A DNA stretch of 23,238 nt, taken from Pseudomonadota bacterium. Lineage in GTDB: Bacteria; Pseudomonadota; Alphaproteobacteria; Sphingomonadales; Sphingomonadaceae. Each line of letters begins with the position of its first letter. The stretch's first letter is position 1. Where the stretch lies: assembly GCA_023432995.1 (NCBI GenBank), contig JAEZES010000074.1, positions 1-23,238 on the forward strand. The letters are read 5' to 3'. The notes under the pieces were generated by a model. It was not told the origin of the DNA. It saw only the letters and a list, made by a program, of their open reading frames with translations, and did no database searches. This document shows positions 14,047 through 21,992 of this stretch, piece by piece. The position numbers and the translations under genes are program-made.

Positions 14047-14352
14047 ATGAGGATGCAATCGCTGGCCCTGGCCCTCGCCGCCGCCGGTCTTGCCGCTCCG
14101 GTAGCGGCCAAGGACGAGGCTCCGACGGTCGGCGTTCGCTACGGCGATCTCGACCTCACCAGCGCCGCCGGACAGCGGCAGCTGGATATCCGCCTGGAGC
14201 GCGCCGCCCGCGAGGTCTGCGGCCTCGACGAAAAAGTGGTCGGCTCGCATCTCCGGTCCCGGCACTCGCGCGACTGCTACCGCGAGGCGCGCCGCAGCCT
14301 CGACCAGCAGTACGCCCAGTTGGTGAATCGCAAGTCGGCCGCCGGAGGCTGA
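14047..14352 (+). CDS. UrcA family secreted protein
   Basis: A 101-residue protein with a signal peptide (about 1-21, ending APVAAK) and a mature domain matching the UrcA family of sphingomonads and caulobacters. It has VRYGDLDLTSAAGQRQL, then LERAAREVCG and a second cysteine in RDCYREA. The two cysteines (C58, C77) probably form a disulfide in the periplasm. The function of the family is unknown. The start has a strong GAGGAGGA ribosome site and an upstream hairpin, and the gene ends in front of a 12-13 bp hairpin. It is expressed alone, with neighbours divergent upstream and convergent downstream. Confidence 0.85.
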   Translation: MRMQSLALALAAAGLAAPVAAKDEAPTVGVRYGDLDLTSAAGQRQLDIRLERAAREVCGLDEKVVGSHLRSRHSRDCYREARRSLDQQYAQLVNRKSAAGG

Positions 14353-14371
14353 CGGCCACAGGCCCTGTGAA

Positions 14372-14401
14372 CAGGGGCGTCCCCTCGCGGGGGCGCCCCT
14401 G
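14372..14401. terminator. Hairpin terminator between urcA and the response regulator
   Basis: CAGGGGCGTCCCC (14372-14384) pairs with GGGGGCGCCCCTG (14389-14401) around a TCGC tetraloop. That is 13 bp with one wobble. It sits between the convergent ends of urcA and the LytTR gene and can serve both, though there is no T-run. A smaller palindrome CACAGGCCCTGTG precedes it at 14357-14369. Confidence 0.65.
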
Positions 14402-14408
14402 AATCGTT

Positions 14409-15158
14409 TCAGCGCCCGGCCATCGCCTTGACCTTGCGCAAGTAGGTCCGCCCGATGCGCAGGGCCTCACCGTCGTCGAGCTCGGCGCTCCAAACTCCGA
14501 GGCCCTCGTGCCTGAGACCGCGGATGCGGTCGCGCCGGAGGATCGTCGAACGGTGGATGCGCAGGAACCGCGCCGGGTCGAGCTTGCCTTCGAGCCCGGC
14601 GATCGTCTGCAGCAGCAGGTAGCTGCGCTCGCCGACGTGCAGCCTGACATAGTCGCGCTCGGCGTCGATCCGGTCGACCTGCCCGGCGTCGATGCGCAGC
14701 AATTCGGAGCGGTGCGGGACCCAGAACTCGGTCAGCCACTCGCCGCTCTCGGTGCCGACCCGCTCCCGCCGTGCGACCGCCCGGTCGATGGCCCGCTCGA
14801 GCCGGTCGGACGCGACCGGCTTGAGGACGTAGTCGACCGCCTCGAGATCGAACGCCTCGACGGCAAAGTCCTCGTGCGCGGTGACGAAGATCACCGCCGG
14901 CGGATCCGGCCGCTTGCTGAGCTGCCGGGCGACCGCCAGCCCGTCCATCCCCGGCATGGTCATGTCGAGCAGCAGCAGGTCGGGCTTGAGCTTCTCCGCC
15001 AGCCGCAGCGCGGCTTCGCCGTCGCTCGCGGTGCCGATCACCGCCAGCTGGTCGATCTCGGCGCACAGCACCTGCATCCGCTCGATCGCGAGCGGCTCGT
15101 CGTCGACGATCATCGTGCGCAGCACGCCCCAGTCCTCCCTGGCGAGCTTCGCCCTCAT
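14409..15158 (-). CDS. LytTR-family response regulator
   Basis: A 249-residue two-domain regulator. The receiver domain (about 14-130) has the acidic pair D19/D20, the phospho-acceptor D65 in LLLLDMTMPGMDG, T93 in VTAHED and the conserved lysine in DYVLKPV. A LytTR DNA-binding domain fills about 145-249 (IDAERDYVRLHV, FLRIHRSTIL, RTYLRKVKAM). ATG 15158 is preceded by a good CCAGGAG ribosome site and overlaps the kinase stop as ATGA, which fixes the start. It is therefore the cognate partner of the kinase immediately upstream. Target genes cannot be read from sequence. Confidence 0.94.
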   Translation of the reverse strand: MRAKLAREDWGVLRTMIVDDEPLAIERMQVLCAEIDQLAVIGTASDGEAALRLAEKLKPDLLLLDMTMPGMDGLAVARQLSKRPDPPAVIFVTAHEDFAVEAFDLEAVDYVLKPVASDRLERAIDRAVARRERVGTESGEWLTEFWVPHRSELLRIDAGQVDRIDAERDYVRLHVGERSYLLLQTIAGLEGKLDPARFLRIHRSTILRRDRIRGLRHEGLGVWSAELDDGEALRIGRTYLRKVKAMAGR

Positions 15159-16351
15159 GCGGACTCCTGGAGCAATATCGGCATTCTGAGCTGGGTGGAA
15201 TAGCCGCCGGGCACCGGGCCGGCGACGATCGTCGCCTCGCCGCCGAAGCGCGCCTCGAGCCGGTCGCGGACGTTGGTCACGCCGATTCCGTGGTTGTGCC
15301 GCTCGTCGCCTGGCGTGCCCGAGCCGGGGCCGTTGTCCGACACGGTGACCACCAGCCGGCCGTATTCCTCCCGCGCGGCGAGCGTGATCGTGACCTGCTC
15401 CGCCGTCGGGGCAACCGCGTGCTTGACCGAATTCTCGACCAGCGGCTGCAGGATCATCCCCGGAACCTTGGCGTCCTCGAGCTCGGGCGGCAGCTTGTAG
15501 ACCGCGCGCAAGCGGTGCGGGAAGCGGACCGCCTCGATGTCGAGATAGAGCTTCTGCAGCGCGAATTCCTCGCGCAGCGGCACATCCGCGGTCGGATCGT
15601 CGGCCAGGCTGCGGCGATAGAACGTCGAGATCGTCTGGATCATCCGCTCGGCCGCCTGGGTCTTGCCGGTCAGCACCAGCGCGGACAGCGAGTTGAGCGT
15701 GTTGAACAGGAAGTGCGGATTGACCTGGTAGCGCAGCGAGCGCAACTCGGCCGCCTTCGCCGCGCGCTTGTAGGCGCCCTCGCGTCGCTCAGCCGCGCGG
15801 GCCTTCTCGCCGGTCAGCAGCGCGAGGTAGAGCGCGCACCAGGCGAGCATCATGAAATAGCGGCCGAACGCCTCTTCCATCAGCGACTGCAGCGGCGTCA
15901 GCGGGACCTGCTGCACGACCACCCGCGGCTCGTCCTGCGAGCCGGAGGCTCCCGGAACCGCGTCCGAAGACAGCGGATCGCCCGCCCAGCCGCCCTGCCC
16001 GGCAGCCATGTTCTGGGCGGCCGCCGCCTCGATATCGGCGAACACCATGGCGTTGCTCTCGACCAGCAGGACGGCGGCGGGCACCGACAGCACGAGCGCG
16101 GCGATGATCTTCATCCACAGCGGGCGGGCGTCGAACAGCCGCAGGATCAACCACAGCATCGCGGTGATGGCGATGCCGGCGAGGCAGGCGAGCGCGCGAC
16201 GCCCCATCATCTCGAGCGGGAAGCCGAAGCCGAGCACCTCGGAGCGCAGCGTCGTCAGCACGAAGTAGCACAGCCACAGTCCCGCGATCGAGACGAGCAC
16301 GGTCGCGAGCGGCACTCGCGCGTGATCGGCTTCGGAAGGATCGCGTTCCAT
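15155..16351 (-). CDS. LytS/YehU-type sensor histidine kinase
   Basis: A 398-residue inner-membrane sensor kinase. The N-terminal half has about four membrane helices (roughly 15-35, 53-72, 80-98, 163-181), with a hydrophilic, probably periplasmic loop of about 60 residues rich in Gly, Ser and Asp between helices 3 and 4. The LytS-type dimerisation domain has the phospho-histidine H213 in QVNPHFLFNTLNSL. The ATPase domain has LVENSVKHAV, SDNGPGSG and HGIGVTNVRDRL. No PAS, GAF or 5TM-LYT domain was recognised, so the signal is unknown. The stop overlaps the response-regulator start. The fumarase gene lies 86 bases upstream on the same strand, so read-through is possible. Confidence 0.93.
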   Translation of the reverse strand: MERDPSEADHARVPLATVLVSIAGLWLCYFVLTTLRSEVLGFGFPLEMMGRRALACLAGIAITAMLWLILRLFDARPLWMKIIAALVLSVPAAVLLVESNAMVFADIEAAAAQNMAAGQGGWAGDPLSSDAVPGASGSQDEPRVVVQQVPLTPLQSLMEEAFGRYFMMLAWCALYLALLTGEKARAAERREGAYKRAAKAAELRSLRYQVNPHFLFNTLNSLSALVLTGKTQAAERMIQTISTFYRRSLADDPTADVPLREEFALQKLYLDIEAVRFPHRLRAVYKLPPELEDAKVPGMILQPLVENSVKHAVAPTAEQVTITLAAREEYGRLVVTVSDNGPGSGTPGDERHNHGIGVTNVRDRLEARFGGEATIVAGPVPGGYSTQLRMPILLQESA

Positions 16352-16437
16352 ACGACGGCGTCTAACGGCCGCCCGGCGCAGCGCCAGTCCGGCGGTCGAA
16401 AAGAGTCGCGCCTTGGTCGATTGGGATTTGGGACCCG

Positions 16438-17964
16438 TCAGGCGCCCTGAAGCAGGCCTTCGCGCGCAATCTTGTCGCGCCAGTGCTGCGGGGCGAGCGT
16501 GTGGACGTTGTTGCCGTCGGCATCGACCGCCACGGTCACCGGCATGTCCTGCACGGTGAATTCGTAGATCGCCTCCATCCCGAGGTCCTCGAATGCGACC
16601 ACTTTCGCCGCCTTGATCGCACGCGCCACGAGGTAGGCCGCGCCGCCGACCGCCATCAGGTAGGCGACCTTGTGCTTGGCGATCTCCTGCACGGCGCCCT
16701 GCCCGCGTTCGGCCTTGCCGATCATCGCCAACAGCCCGAGCTCGAGCATCGTGTCGGTGAACTTATCCATTCGCGTCGCGGTGGTCGGGCCCGCCGGACC
16801 GACGACCTCGCCCATCACCGGGTCGACCGGGCCGACGTAGTAGATCGCCCGTCCCTTGAAGCTGACCGGCAGCTCCTCGCCCCGCGCGAGCATGTCGGCG
16901 ATGCGCTTGTGCGCCGCGTCCCGCCCGGTCAGCATCGCACCGTTGAGCAGCAGCCGGTCGCCGGCTTTCCAGCCGCGGACTTCCTCGGGCGTCAGCCGGT
17001 CGAGGTCGACGCGCCGCGCCGAAGAATCGGGCTGCCAGTGGACTTGCGGCCATTCGTCGAGCTTCGGCGGCTCGAGGAAGCTCGGCCCCGAGCCGTCGAG
17101 CGTGAAGTGCGCGTGGCGCGTCGCCGCGCAGTTGGGGATCATCGCCACCGGCTTGCCAGCGGCGTGGCACGGCCAGTCGAGGATCTTGACGTCGAGGATC
17201 GTCGCCAGCCCGCCGAGCCCCTGCGCGCCGATGCCGAGCGCGTTGACCTTGTCGAAGATTTCGATCCGCAGCCGTTCGATGTCGCTCTGCGGCCCGCGCG
17301 CCTTGAGCTGGGCCATGTCGATCGGGTCCATCAGGCTCTGCTTGGCGAGCTTGACGCAATGCTCGGCGGTGCCACCGATGCCGATCCCGAGCATCCCCGG
17401 GGGGCACCATCCGGCGCCCATCTGCGGGATCATCTCGAGCACCCAGTCGACGATGCTGTCGCTCGGGTTCATCATCTTGAACTTGGACTTGTTCTCGCTG
17501 CCGCCGCCTTTCGCGGCGACGTCGATCGACACCGTCCGCCCCGGGACCATCTCGACCGACAACACGCACGGGGTGTTGTCGCGCGTATTGCGGCGGGTGA
17601 AGGCGGGATCGGCGAGAATCGAGGCGCGCAGCTTGTTCTCGGGGTGGTTGTAGGCGCGCCGCACGCCCTCATCGACCACCTCCTGCAGCGAGCGCGAGGA
17701 GTCGAACCGGCAGTCCTGCCCCCACTTGACGAACACGTTGACGATGCCGGTGTCCTGGCAGATCGGCCGGTGGCCCTCGGCGCACATCCGGCTGTTGGTC
17801 AGGATCTGCGCGATCGCGTCCTTCGCCGCCGGCCCCTGCTCCGCCTCGTACGCCGCGCCGAGCGCGCGGATGTAGTCCATCGGATGGTAGTAGGAGATGT
17901 ACTGCAGCGCGTCGGCGACGCTCTCGATCAGGTCCTCCTCGCGGATCGCGACCATGTCGTTCAT
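16438..17964 (-). CDS. fumA: Class I fumarate hydratase ([4Fe-4S])
   Basis: Interconverts fumarate and malate in the TCA cycle using an oxygen-sensitive [4Fe-4S] cluster. The 508-residue protein is a fused alpha-beta single chain. Likely cluster cysteines are C69 (RPICQDTG), C187 (GWCPPG) and C279 (PNCAATRH), with spacing close to that of structurally known class I enzymes. GIGIGGTAEH, KGGGSENKS and VGPAGPTTATRMDKF are further signatures. ATG 17964 is chosen because the family begins there and a GGAGAG ribosome site lies upstream. A class I enzyme is usual in Sphingomonadales. The gene precedes the LytS/LytTR pair on the same strand and is divergent from the PCMT-like gene. Confidence 0.96.
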   Translation of the reverse strand: MNDMVAIREEDLIESVADALQYISYYHPMDYIRALGAAYEAEQGPAAKDAIAQILTNSRMCAEGHRPICQDTGIVNVFVKWGQDCRFDSSRSLQEVVDEGVRRAYNHPENKLRASILADPAFTRRNTRDNTPCVLSVEMVPGRTVSIDVAAKGGGSENKSKFKMMNPSDSIVDWVLEMIPQMGAGWCPPGMLGIGIGGTAEHCVKLAKQSLMDPIDMAQLKARGPQSDIERLRIEIFDKVNALGIGAQGLGGLATILDVKILDWPCHAAGKPVAMIPNCAATRHAHFTLDGSGPSFLEPPKLDEWPQVHWQPDSSARRVDLDRLTPEEVRGWKAGDRLLLNGAMLTGRDAAHKRIADMLARGEELPVSFKGRAIYYVGPVDPVMGEVVGPAGPTTATRMDKFTDTMLELGLLAMIGKAERGQGAVQEIAKHKVAYLMAVGGAAYLVARAIKAAKVVAFEDLGMEAIYEFTVQDMPVTVAVDADGNNVHTLAPQHWRDKIAREGLLQGA

Positions 17965-17997
17965 CGAAGCTGCTCTCCTACCGGTCGATCGTCCGGC

Positions 17998-18025
17998 CCC
18001 ATAGGCTCGCCGCGCGCCCTTGCAA
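17998..18025 (-). promoter_or_regulatory. Candidate fumarase promoter
   Basis: On the minus strand TTGCAA (18025-18020) and TATGGG (18003-17998) are 16 bases apart, about 34 bases upstream of the fumarase ATG. The -35 is good and the -10 weak. The 160-base divergent region otherwise shows only a repeated GGCTCGCC (near 18004 and 18092). Confidence 0.35.
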
Positions 18026-18124
18026 AGCGACCGGCGGGCGACCACTTGCGACAACTGGGACCATTGCCCGGCGCGAGTGCAGGCCCTAAGGCTCGCCCGG
18101 CCCTAGCGACATGAGAACGAGGCA

Positions 18125-18748
18125 GTGACGATCGTGGAGGACCGGCAGACGGCCGGACATGAGGCCGCCCAGCCCAGTTTGGCGCGCAGGGCGATGATCG
18201 ACAGCCAGTTGCGCGCGAGCGGCGTCAACGCCGAGCCGGTGCTGCGGCGCATGGCCGAAGTCGCCCGCGAACAGTTCGTGCCCCAATCCGCCCGGCGGTT
18301 CGCCTATATCGATCGCGCGATTGCGCTCGGCGACGGGCGCCAGCTGGCCGCGCCCGTGGTCCACGGCCTGATGCTGCAGGAAGCGCGGCCGACGGCGGGC
18401 GACAAGGCGCTTCTGGTCGATGGCGGCAGCGGCTACCTGGCCGAGCTGGTCCGGCCGCTGGTCGGCGCGCTCGATATCCTGTCGCCCGCCGACGCCGTCG
18501 CCGGCGCTTCGTCCAGGCGCGGCGGCTACACGCTGCTGCTGATCGACGGGGCCATCGAACACTTGCCCGAGGGGCTCGTCCGGCGTCTGGCCGACGATGG
18601 GCGGGTCGTGACCGGGCTGCTGGCGAACGGAATCACGCGCCTCGCGGTGGGCCGCAAGGCGGCAGGAGCGGTCGCGCTGCTGCCGATCGCCGAGCTCGGC
18701 ATTCCGGTCCTGTCCGAATTCGCCGCGCCGAGGGGCTGGAGTTTCTGA
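18125..18748 (+). CDS. Degenerate protein-L-isoaspartate O-methyltransferase-like protein
   Basis: A 207-residue protein related to PCMT, which repairs isoaspartyl residues. The N-terminal substrate region is recognisable (MIDSQLRASGV, REQFVPQSARRFAYID), and a motif-I-like segment LVDGGSGYLAEL stands at 97-108. The part that normally carries the second and third SAM-binding motifs (including the VGDG-x-GW segment) appears to be missing: the sequence runs from GALDILSP straight to YTLLLIDGA. Catalysis is therefore doubtful. The start is GTG 18125 with ACGAGGC upstream; ATG 18194 would remove 23 residues. It ends one base before tolC, so the two are coupled, suggesting a role tied to the channel or envelope. 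Confidence 0.75.
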   Translation: MTIVEDRQTAGHEAAQPSLARRAMIDSQLRASGVNAEPVLRRMAEVAREQFVPQSARRFAYIDRAIALGDGRQLAAPVVHGLMLQEARPTAGDKALLVDGGSGYLAELVRPLVGALDILSPADAVAGASSRRGGYTLLLIDGAIEHLPEGLVRRLADDGRVVTGLLANGITRLAVGRKAAGAVALLPIAELGIPVLSEFAAPRGWSF

Positions 18749-18749
18749 C

Positions 18750-20228
18750 ATGAACGGGAGGGCGTTCCGCTTGCTGCTGGCCGCTGGCGCGTGCCTCGCC
18801 GCGACGCCGGTCGTCGCCCAGTCGGCCGGGGAGGACGTGGTCGACACGCTCCAGGAAGCGCTGGCGATGGCCTACCGGACCAACCCGACGCTGCTGGCCG
18901 CGCGCTCGAACCAGCGCGCGACCGACGAGAACGTGCCGATCGAACGCGCCGACGGGCTGCCTTCGCTCAGCGCCACCGGCAACGCCAACCAGTCGATCTA
19001 CGAGCACCCCGACAGCGGCAGCGCCGTGCGCAGCGCGACCGGGGCCCTCAGCCTCGGCGTGCCGCTCTACTCCGGCGGCGGCGTCAAGAACTCGATCAGG
19101 GCCGCCGAGACGCGCGTGCTGGCGGGGCGCGCCGACCTGCGCGCCACCGAAAGCGCGGTGTTCAGCCAGGTCGTCGCCGCCTACCTCGACGTGATCTACC
19201 AGGAAGCGCTGGTCAGCCTCGCCGCCAACAACGTCCAGGTGCTCGAGGTCAACCTGCAGGCGACCAGCGACCGGTTCGAGATCGGCGATCTGACCCGCAC
19301 CGACGTCGCCCAGTCGGAAGCCCGCCTGGCGCTCGCTCGCGGCGAGCTGCGCACGGCGCAAGCCAACCTCGTGCGGGCGCGCGAGAACTACATCGTCGTC
19401 GTCGGCGGCGCGCCCGGCGAGCTCGAACCGCCGCCGCCGCTGCCCGGGCTGCCCGAGGATCCGGACACCGCGGTCGACGTCGCGATGCAGGACAATCCCG
19501 ACCTGATCGCCGCGCACGAGCGGGCACGCGCGGCCGGCTACGACATCCGCGTCGCCGGCGCGAGCCGGCTGCCCCGGGTCGAAGCCACCGCCGGAGCCGA
19601 CTACCAGACCTTTCTCGGCTCGCTGCCCGCGGGGGCTGGCGGCATCCTGCCGAACTCGTCGCACGGGGCGTCGGCGGGCCTGCGCGCGACGCTGCCGATC
19701 TTCCAGGGCGGCCGGGCCGCGGCGCTGGTCCGCCAGTCGCAGGCGCGGCAGTCGGTCGCGTTCGAGAACGCTGTCGCCACCGAGCGCGACGTGATCGCCA
19801 CCGTCCGCGCCGCCTATTCGAGCTGGCGCGCGGCCAACGAGATCATCGCCTCGACCCAGACCGCGGTCGAGGCCGCCGAGCTGAGCCTCGAAGGCGTGCG
19901 GGCCGAGCAGACGGTCGGCAACCGCACGATCCTCGATTTCCTCGACGCCCAGCAGGAGCTGCTGAGCGCTCAGGTCCAGCTGGTGACCGCCCGCCGCAAC
20001 GCCTACGTCGCCGGCTTCACGCTGCTGGCCGCGATGGGCCATGCCGAAGCGCGCGATCTCGGCCTCGAGGAGTTCGGCCCGCTGTACGACCCGGCCGCGA
20101 ACTACGAGCGGGTCCGCGACATCATCTGGGATTGGCAGAGCGATCCCAATCCCACCACGCAATCGACCCGCACCGTTGACATCCCGGCGCAGGACGCGGA
20201 GATTCGCGAGATCCAGACGGTCGAATAG
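18750..20228 (+). CDS. tolC: TolC-family outer-membrane efflux channel
   Basis: A 492-residue outer-membrane factor that forms the exit duct of tripartite efflux pumps and type I secretion systems. A signal peptide (about 1-23, ending VVAQ) is followed by two OEP repeats. Signatures include TLQEALAMAYRTNPTLLAAR, the barrel strand LGVPLYSGGGVKNSIRAAE, DRFEIGDLTRTDVAQSEARLALARG, its repeat counterpart LPIFQGGRAAALVRQSQA, and VGNRTILDFLDAQQELLSAQVQL. The C-terminal tail of about 70 residues after GFTLLAAMG is polar and acidic. It starts one base after the PCMT-like stop. No inner-membrane transporter or adaptor gene is present, so its partners are encoded elsewhere. Confidence 0.95.
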   Translation: MNGRAFRLLLAAGACLAATPVVAQSAGEDVVDTLQEALAMAYRTNPTLLAARSNQRATDENVPIERADGLPSLSATGNANQSIYEHPDSGSAVRSATGALSLGVPLYSGGGVKNSIRAAETRVLAGRADLRATESAVFSQVVAAYLDVIYQEALVSLAANNVQVLEVNLQATSDRFEIGDLTRTDVAQSEARLALARGELRTAQANLVRARENYIVVVGGAPGELEPPPPLPGLPEDPDTAVDVAMQDNPDLIAAHERARAAGYDIRVAGASRLPRVEATAGADYQTFLGSLPAGAGGILPNSSHGASAGLRATLPIFQGGRAAALVRQSQARQSVAFENAVATERDVIATVRAAYSSWRAANEIIASTQTAVEAAELSLEGVRAEQTVGNRTILDFLDAQQELLSAQVQLVTARRNAYVAGFTLLAAMGHAEARDLGLEEFGPLYDPAANYERVRDIIWDWQSDPNPTTQSTRTVDIPAQDAEIREIQTVE

Positions 20229-20257
20229 CGGCGCTAGCCGGGAGAATTCGGGGCACG

Positions 20258-20734
20258 ATGCGACACGAAGGCGAACCCTCGGTCGAGGAAATTCTCGCAT
20301 CGATCAAGAAAGTCATCGCGCGCGACAACCGCGAGGCGCAGCAGGCCGAACGGCGCCGCCGCGAAAGCGCCGGGGTATTGCTGACTCCGGGCAAGCCGAC
20401 CGACGAGAACGGCGACGAACTCGACGAGGACGAGGTGCTCGAGCTCGGCGAGGCCGGCGAACTGGTCGAGCTCGACGAGGCCGAGGCCGGCGACGAGGGC
20501 CTGACCAACGCCAACGCCGCCCAGGCGATGCGCGAATCGCTCGCTGCGCTGGCGATGATCGCCGAGCCCGGCGCGCCGCCGCAGATCGTCCGCTCGGGCG
20601 AGACCTCGCTCGAAGGGCTGGTGCGCGACCTGCTCCGGCCGATGCTCGCCGAGTGGCTCGACCGCAACCTGCCCGAGATGGTCGAGCGGCTGGTCAAGGC
20701 GGAGATAGCCCGCATCGCCGGCAAGAAGGGCTGA
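20258..20734 (+). CDS. popZ: Cell-pole organising protein PopZ (DUF2497)
   Basis: A 158-residue protein with the PopZ layout. The N-terminal helix EPSVEEILASIKKVIARD (6-23) binds client proteins. A low-complexity acidic linker (about 49-82) follows, and a C-terminal oligomerisation region runs from SLEGLVRDLLRPMLAEWLD to ERLVKAEIARIAGKKG. PopZ polymerises at the pole and tethers the ParB-parS centromere in Caulobacter. It starts 29 bases after tolC with GGGAGA and GGGG upstream. In many alphaproteobacteria this gene is followed by valS; here a ferredoxin gene follows 17 bases later instead. Confidence 0.9.
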   Translation: MRHEGEPSVEEILASIKKVIARDNREAQQAERRRRESAGVLLTPGKPTDENGDELDEDEVLELGEAGELVELDEAEAGDEGLTNANAAQAMRESLAALAMIAEPGAPPQIVRSGETSLEGLVRDLLRPMLAEWLDRNLPEMVERLVKAEIARIAGKKG

Positions 20735-20751
20735 CCGCCCGCAGCCATGCC

Positions 20752-21132
20752 ATGAGCGCCGGCGACATCGAGCTTGCCCGTCGTGCGCTGGCGCAGATCG
20801 GCGGCGAGGCGATCGAGCGGCACATCTTTCTCTGCGCCATGTCGGACAAGCAGAGCTGCTGCTCGCGCGAGACCGGCGAGGCTGCGTGGAGCTTCCTCAA
20901 GCGCCGGTTGCGCGAACTGGGCCTCATCGCGCGCGGCGGCGTGCAGCGGACCAAGGCCGACTGCCTGCAGATCTGCGTCGGCGGCCCCGTCGCGGTCGTC
21001 TGGCCCGATGGCGTCTGGTATCATTCGTGCACCGAGCCGGTGCTCGAGCGGATCATCCAGGAACACCTTATCGGCGGCGTTCCGGTCGAGGACTATCGCT
21101 TGCGCCCGTTCGAGGGGCCGTCGCCCGGCTGA
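20752..21132 (+). CDS. Thioredoxin-like [2Fe-2S] ferredoxin
   Basis: A 126-residue protein of the (2Fe-2S) ferredoxin family (COG3411 type). Cysteines C28, C36/C37, C71 and C75 lie in HIFLCAMSDKQSCC and DCLQICVGGP, the usual cluster arrangement. C93 in WYHSCTEP is an additional, commonly seen residue. PVAVVWPDGVWYHSCT is the family's C-terminal signature. The redox partner is unknown. ATG 20752 lies 17 bases after popZ with no strong ribosome site. The last 40 bases overlap the 3' end of the convergent membrane-protein gene. Confidence 0.88.
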   Translation: MSAGDIELARRALAQIGGEAIERHIFLCAMSDKQSCCSRETGEAAWSFLKRRLRELGLIARGGVQRTKADCLQICVGGPVAVVWPDGVWYHSCTEPVLERIIQEHLIGGVPVEDYRLRPFEGPSPG

Positions 21133-21410
21133 GCCTCGGTGGCATCGGCGACCGATTCGTCGTGTCCGGTGCCGCTCGACAGGAACACCAGCCCCATCAG
21201 CGCCGACATCAGCAGCATCGCGAAGCCGACGCCGAGCGCGGTGGCGACAAAGAAATGCACCGAGGTCGCGCCGGTCTGCCAGTAGACCAGGGTCAGGGCG
21301 ACGATCACCACCGCGATGGTGACGGCGAACATCCACCGCATCAGCCGCTTGTAGCGCGCCCAGGCATGGGCCGAGATTCCGGGATCGTCGAGCGGAGATC
21401 GGTGCGTCAT
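21093..21410 (-). CDS. Small two-helix membrane protein
   Basis: A 105-residue protein with two membrane segments (MFAVTIAVVIVALTLVYW and FFVATALGVGFAMLLMSALM). They are flanked by an N-terminal cytoplasmic Arg/Lys-rich stretch and a polar, probably disordered tail. I do not recognise a named family, though such proteins are common in sphingomonads. Its stop lies inside the ferredoxin gene, giving a 40-base convergent overlap. No clear ribosome site precedes the ATG; GGAAGG is about 15 bases upstream. Confidence 0.7.
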   Translation of the reverse strand: MTHRSPLDDPGISAHAWARYKRLMRWMFAVTIAVVIVALTLVYWQTGATSVHFFVATALGVGFAMLLMSALMGLVFLSSGTGHDESVADATEAQPGDGPSNGRKR

Positions 21411-21481
21411 CGCCGACAGATGGGCCTTCCGGCCCGCGGTGGCAACGCCTCGACCGGCCCCGGGCTCGGGCCGATTTGGTC

Positions 21482-21493
21482 AACCGGCCGGTT
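21482..21493. promoter_or_regulatory. Perfect palindrome upstream of the CBS-domain gene
   Basis: AACCGGCCGGTT is a perfect 12-base palindrome, 39 bases upstream of the CBS-domain ATG. It is followed at 21501-21506 by CATATT, a possible -10. It could be an operator, but 12-base GC palindromes are not rare at this base composition. Confidence 0.25.
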
Positions 21494-21532
21494 TCGTGGC
21501 ATATTGGCGACACGGCATGGGGAGAGTCGCCA

Positions 21533-21961
21533 ATGACCATTGCCAGGATAATTGCCGGACGGGACCAGCAGATCGTCCATTGCAGCGCGAGCGAAACCGT
21601 CCGCGAAGCGGCGCAGCTGCTCGCCGAACGCCGCATCGGCGCCTTGCCCGTGCTCGAGCGGGGCAGGGTCGCCGGCATCTTCTCGGAGCGTGACCTGTTG
21701 TACTGCGTCGCCCGCCACGGCGACGGCGCGCTCGGACTGGCGGTGGGCGACGTAATGACGGCCCCGGCGATCACCGTCGATCCTGCCACCGGCGTGCACG
21801 ATGCGCTCGAACTGATGACCCGGCGCCGGATCCGTCACCTGCCGGTCATCAATGAGGGCCAGCTGGTCGCGTTCGTTTCGATCGGGGATCTCGTCAAATA
21901 CCGCATCGAGCTGGTCGAACACGAGGCCGAGGCGATGCGCGAGTACATCCGCACCGCTTGA
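21533..21961 (+). CDS. Two-CBS-domain protein
   Basis: A 142-residue cytoplasmic protein made almost entirely of a CBS pair (about 10-62 and 75-128), a module that binds adenine nucleotides and senses energy state. Landmarks are RIGALPVLERGRVAGIFSERDLLY in the first repeat and RIRHLPVINEGQLVAFVSIGDLVKYR in the second. Such stand-alone proteins may regulate partner enzymes, but none is evident here. ATG 21533 has GGGGAGAG about 6 bases upstream; an in-frame upstream start would add 19 unrelated residues. Confidence 0.9.
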   Translation: MTIARIIAGRDQQIVHCSASETVREAAQLLAERRIGALPVLERGRVAGIFSERDLLYCVARHGDGALGLAVGDVMTAPAITVDPATGVHDALELMTRRRIRHLPVINEGQLVAFVSIGDLVKYRIELVEHEAEAMREYIRTA

Positions 21962-21992
21962 GCCGGCGGCTCCGGACCCCTACATCGCGCGG

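Noticed and set aside
18633..20300. 555-codon minus-strand open frame opposite tolC
   Set aside because: Antisense shadow rich in Arg, Gly and Asp; TolC repeats on the plus strand are clear.
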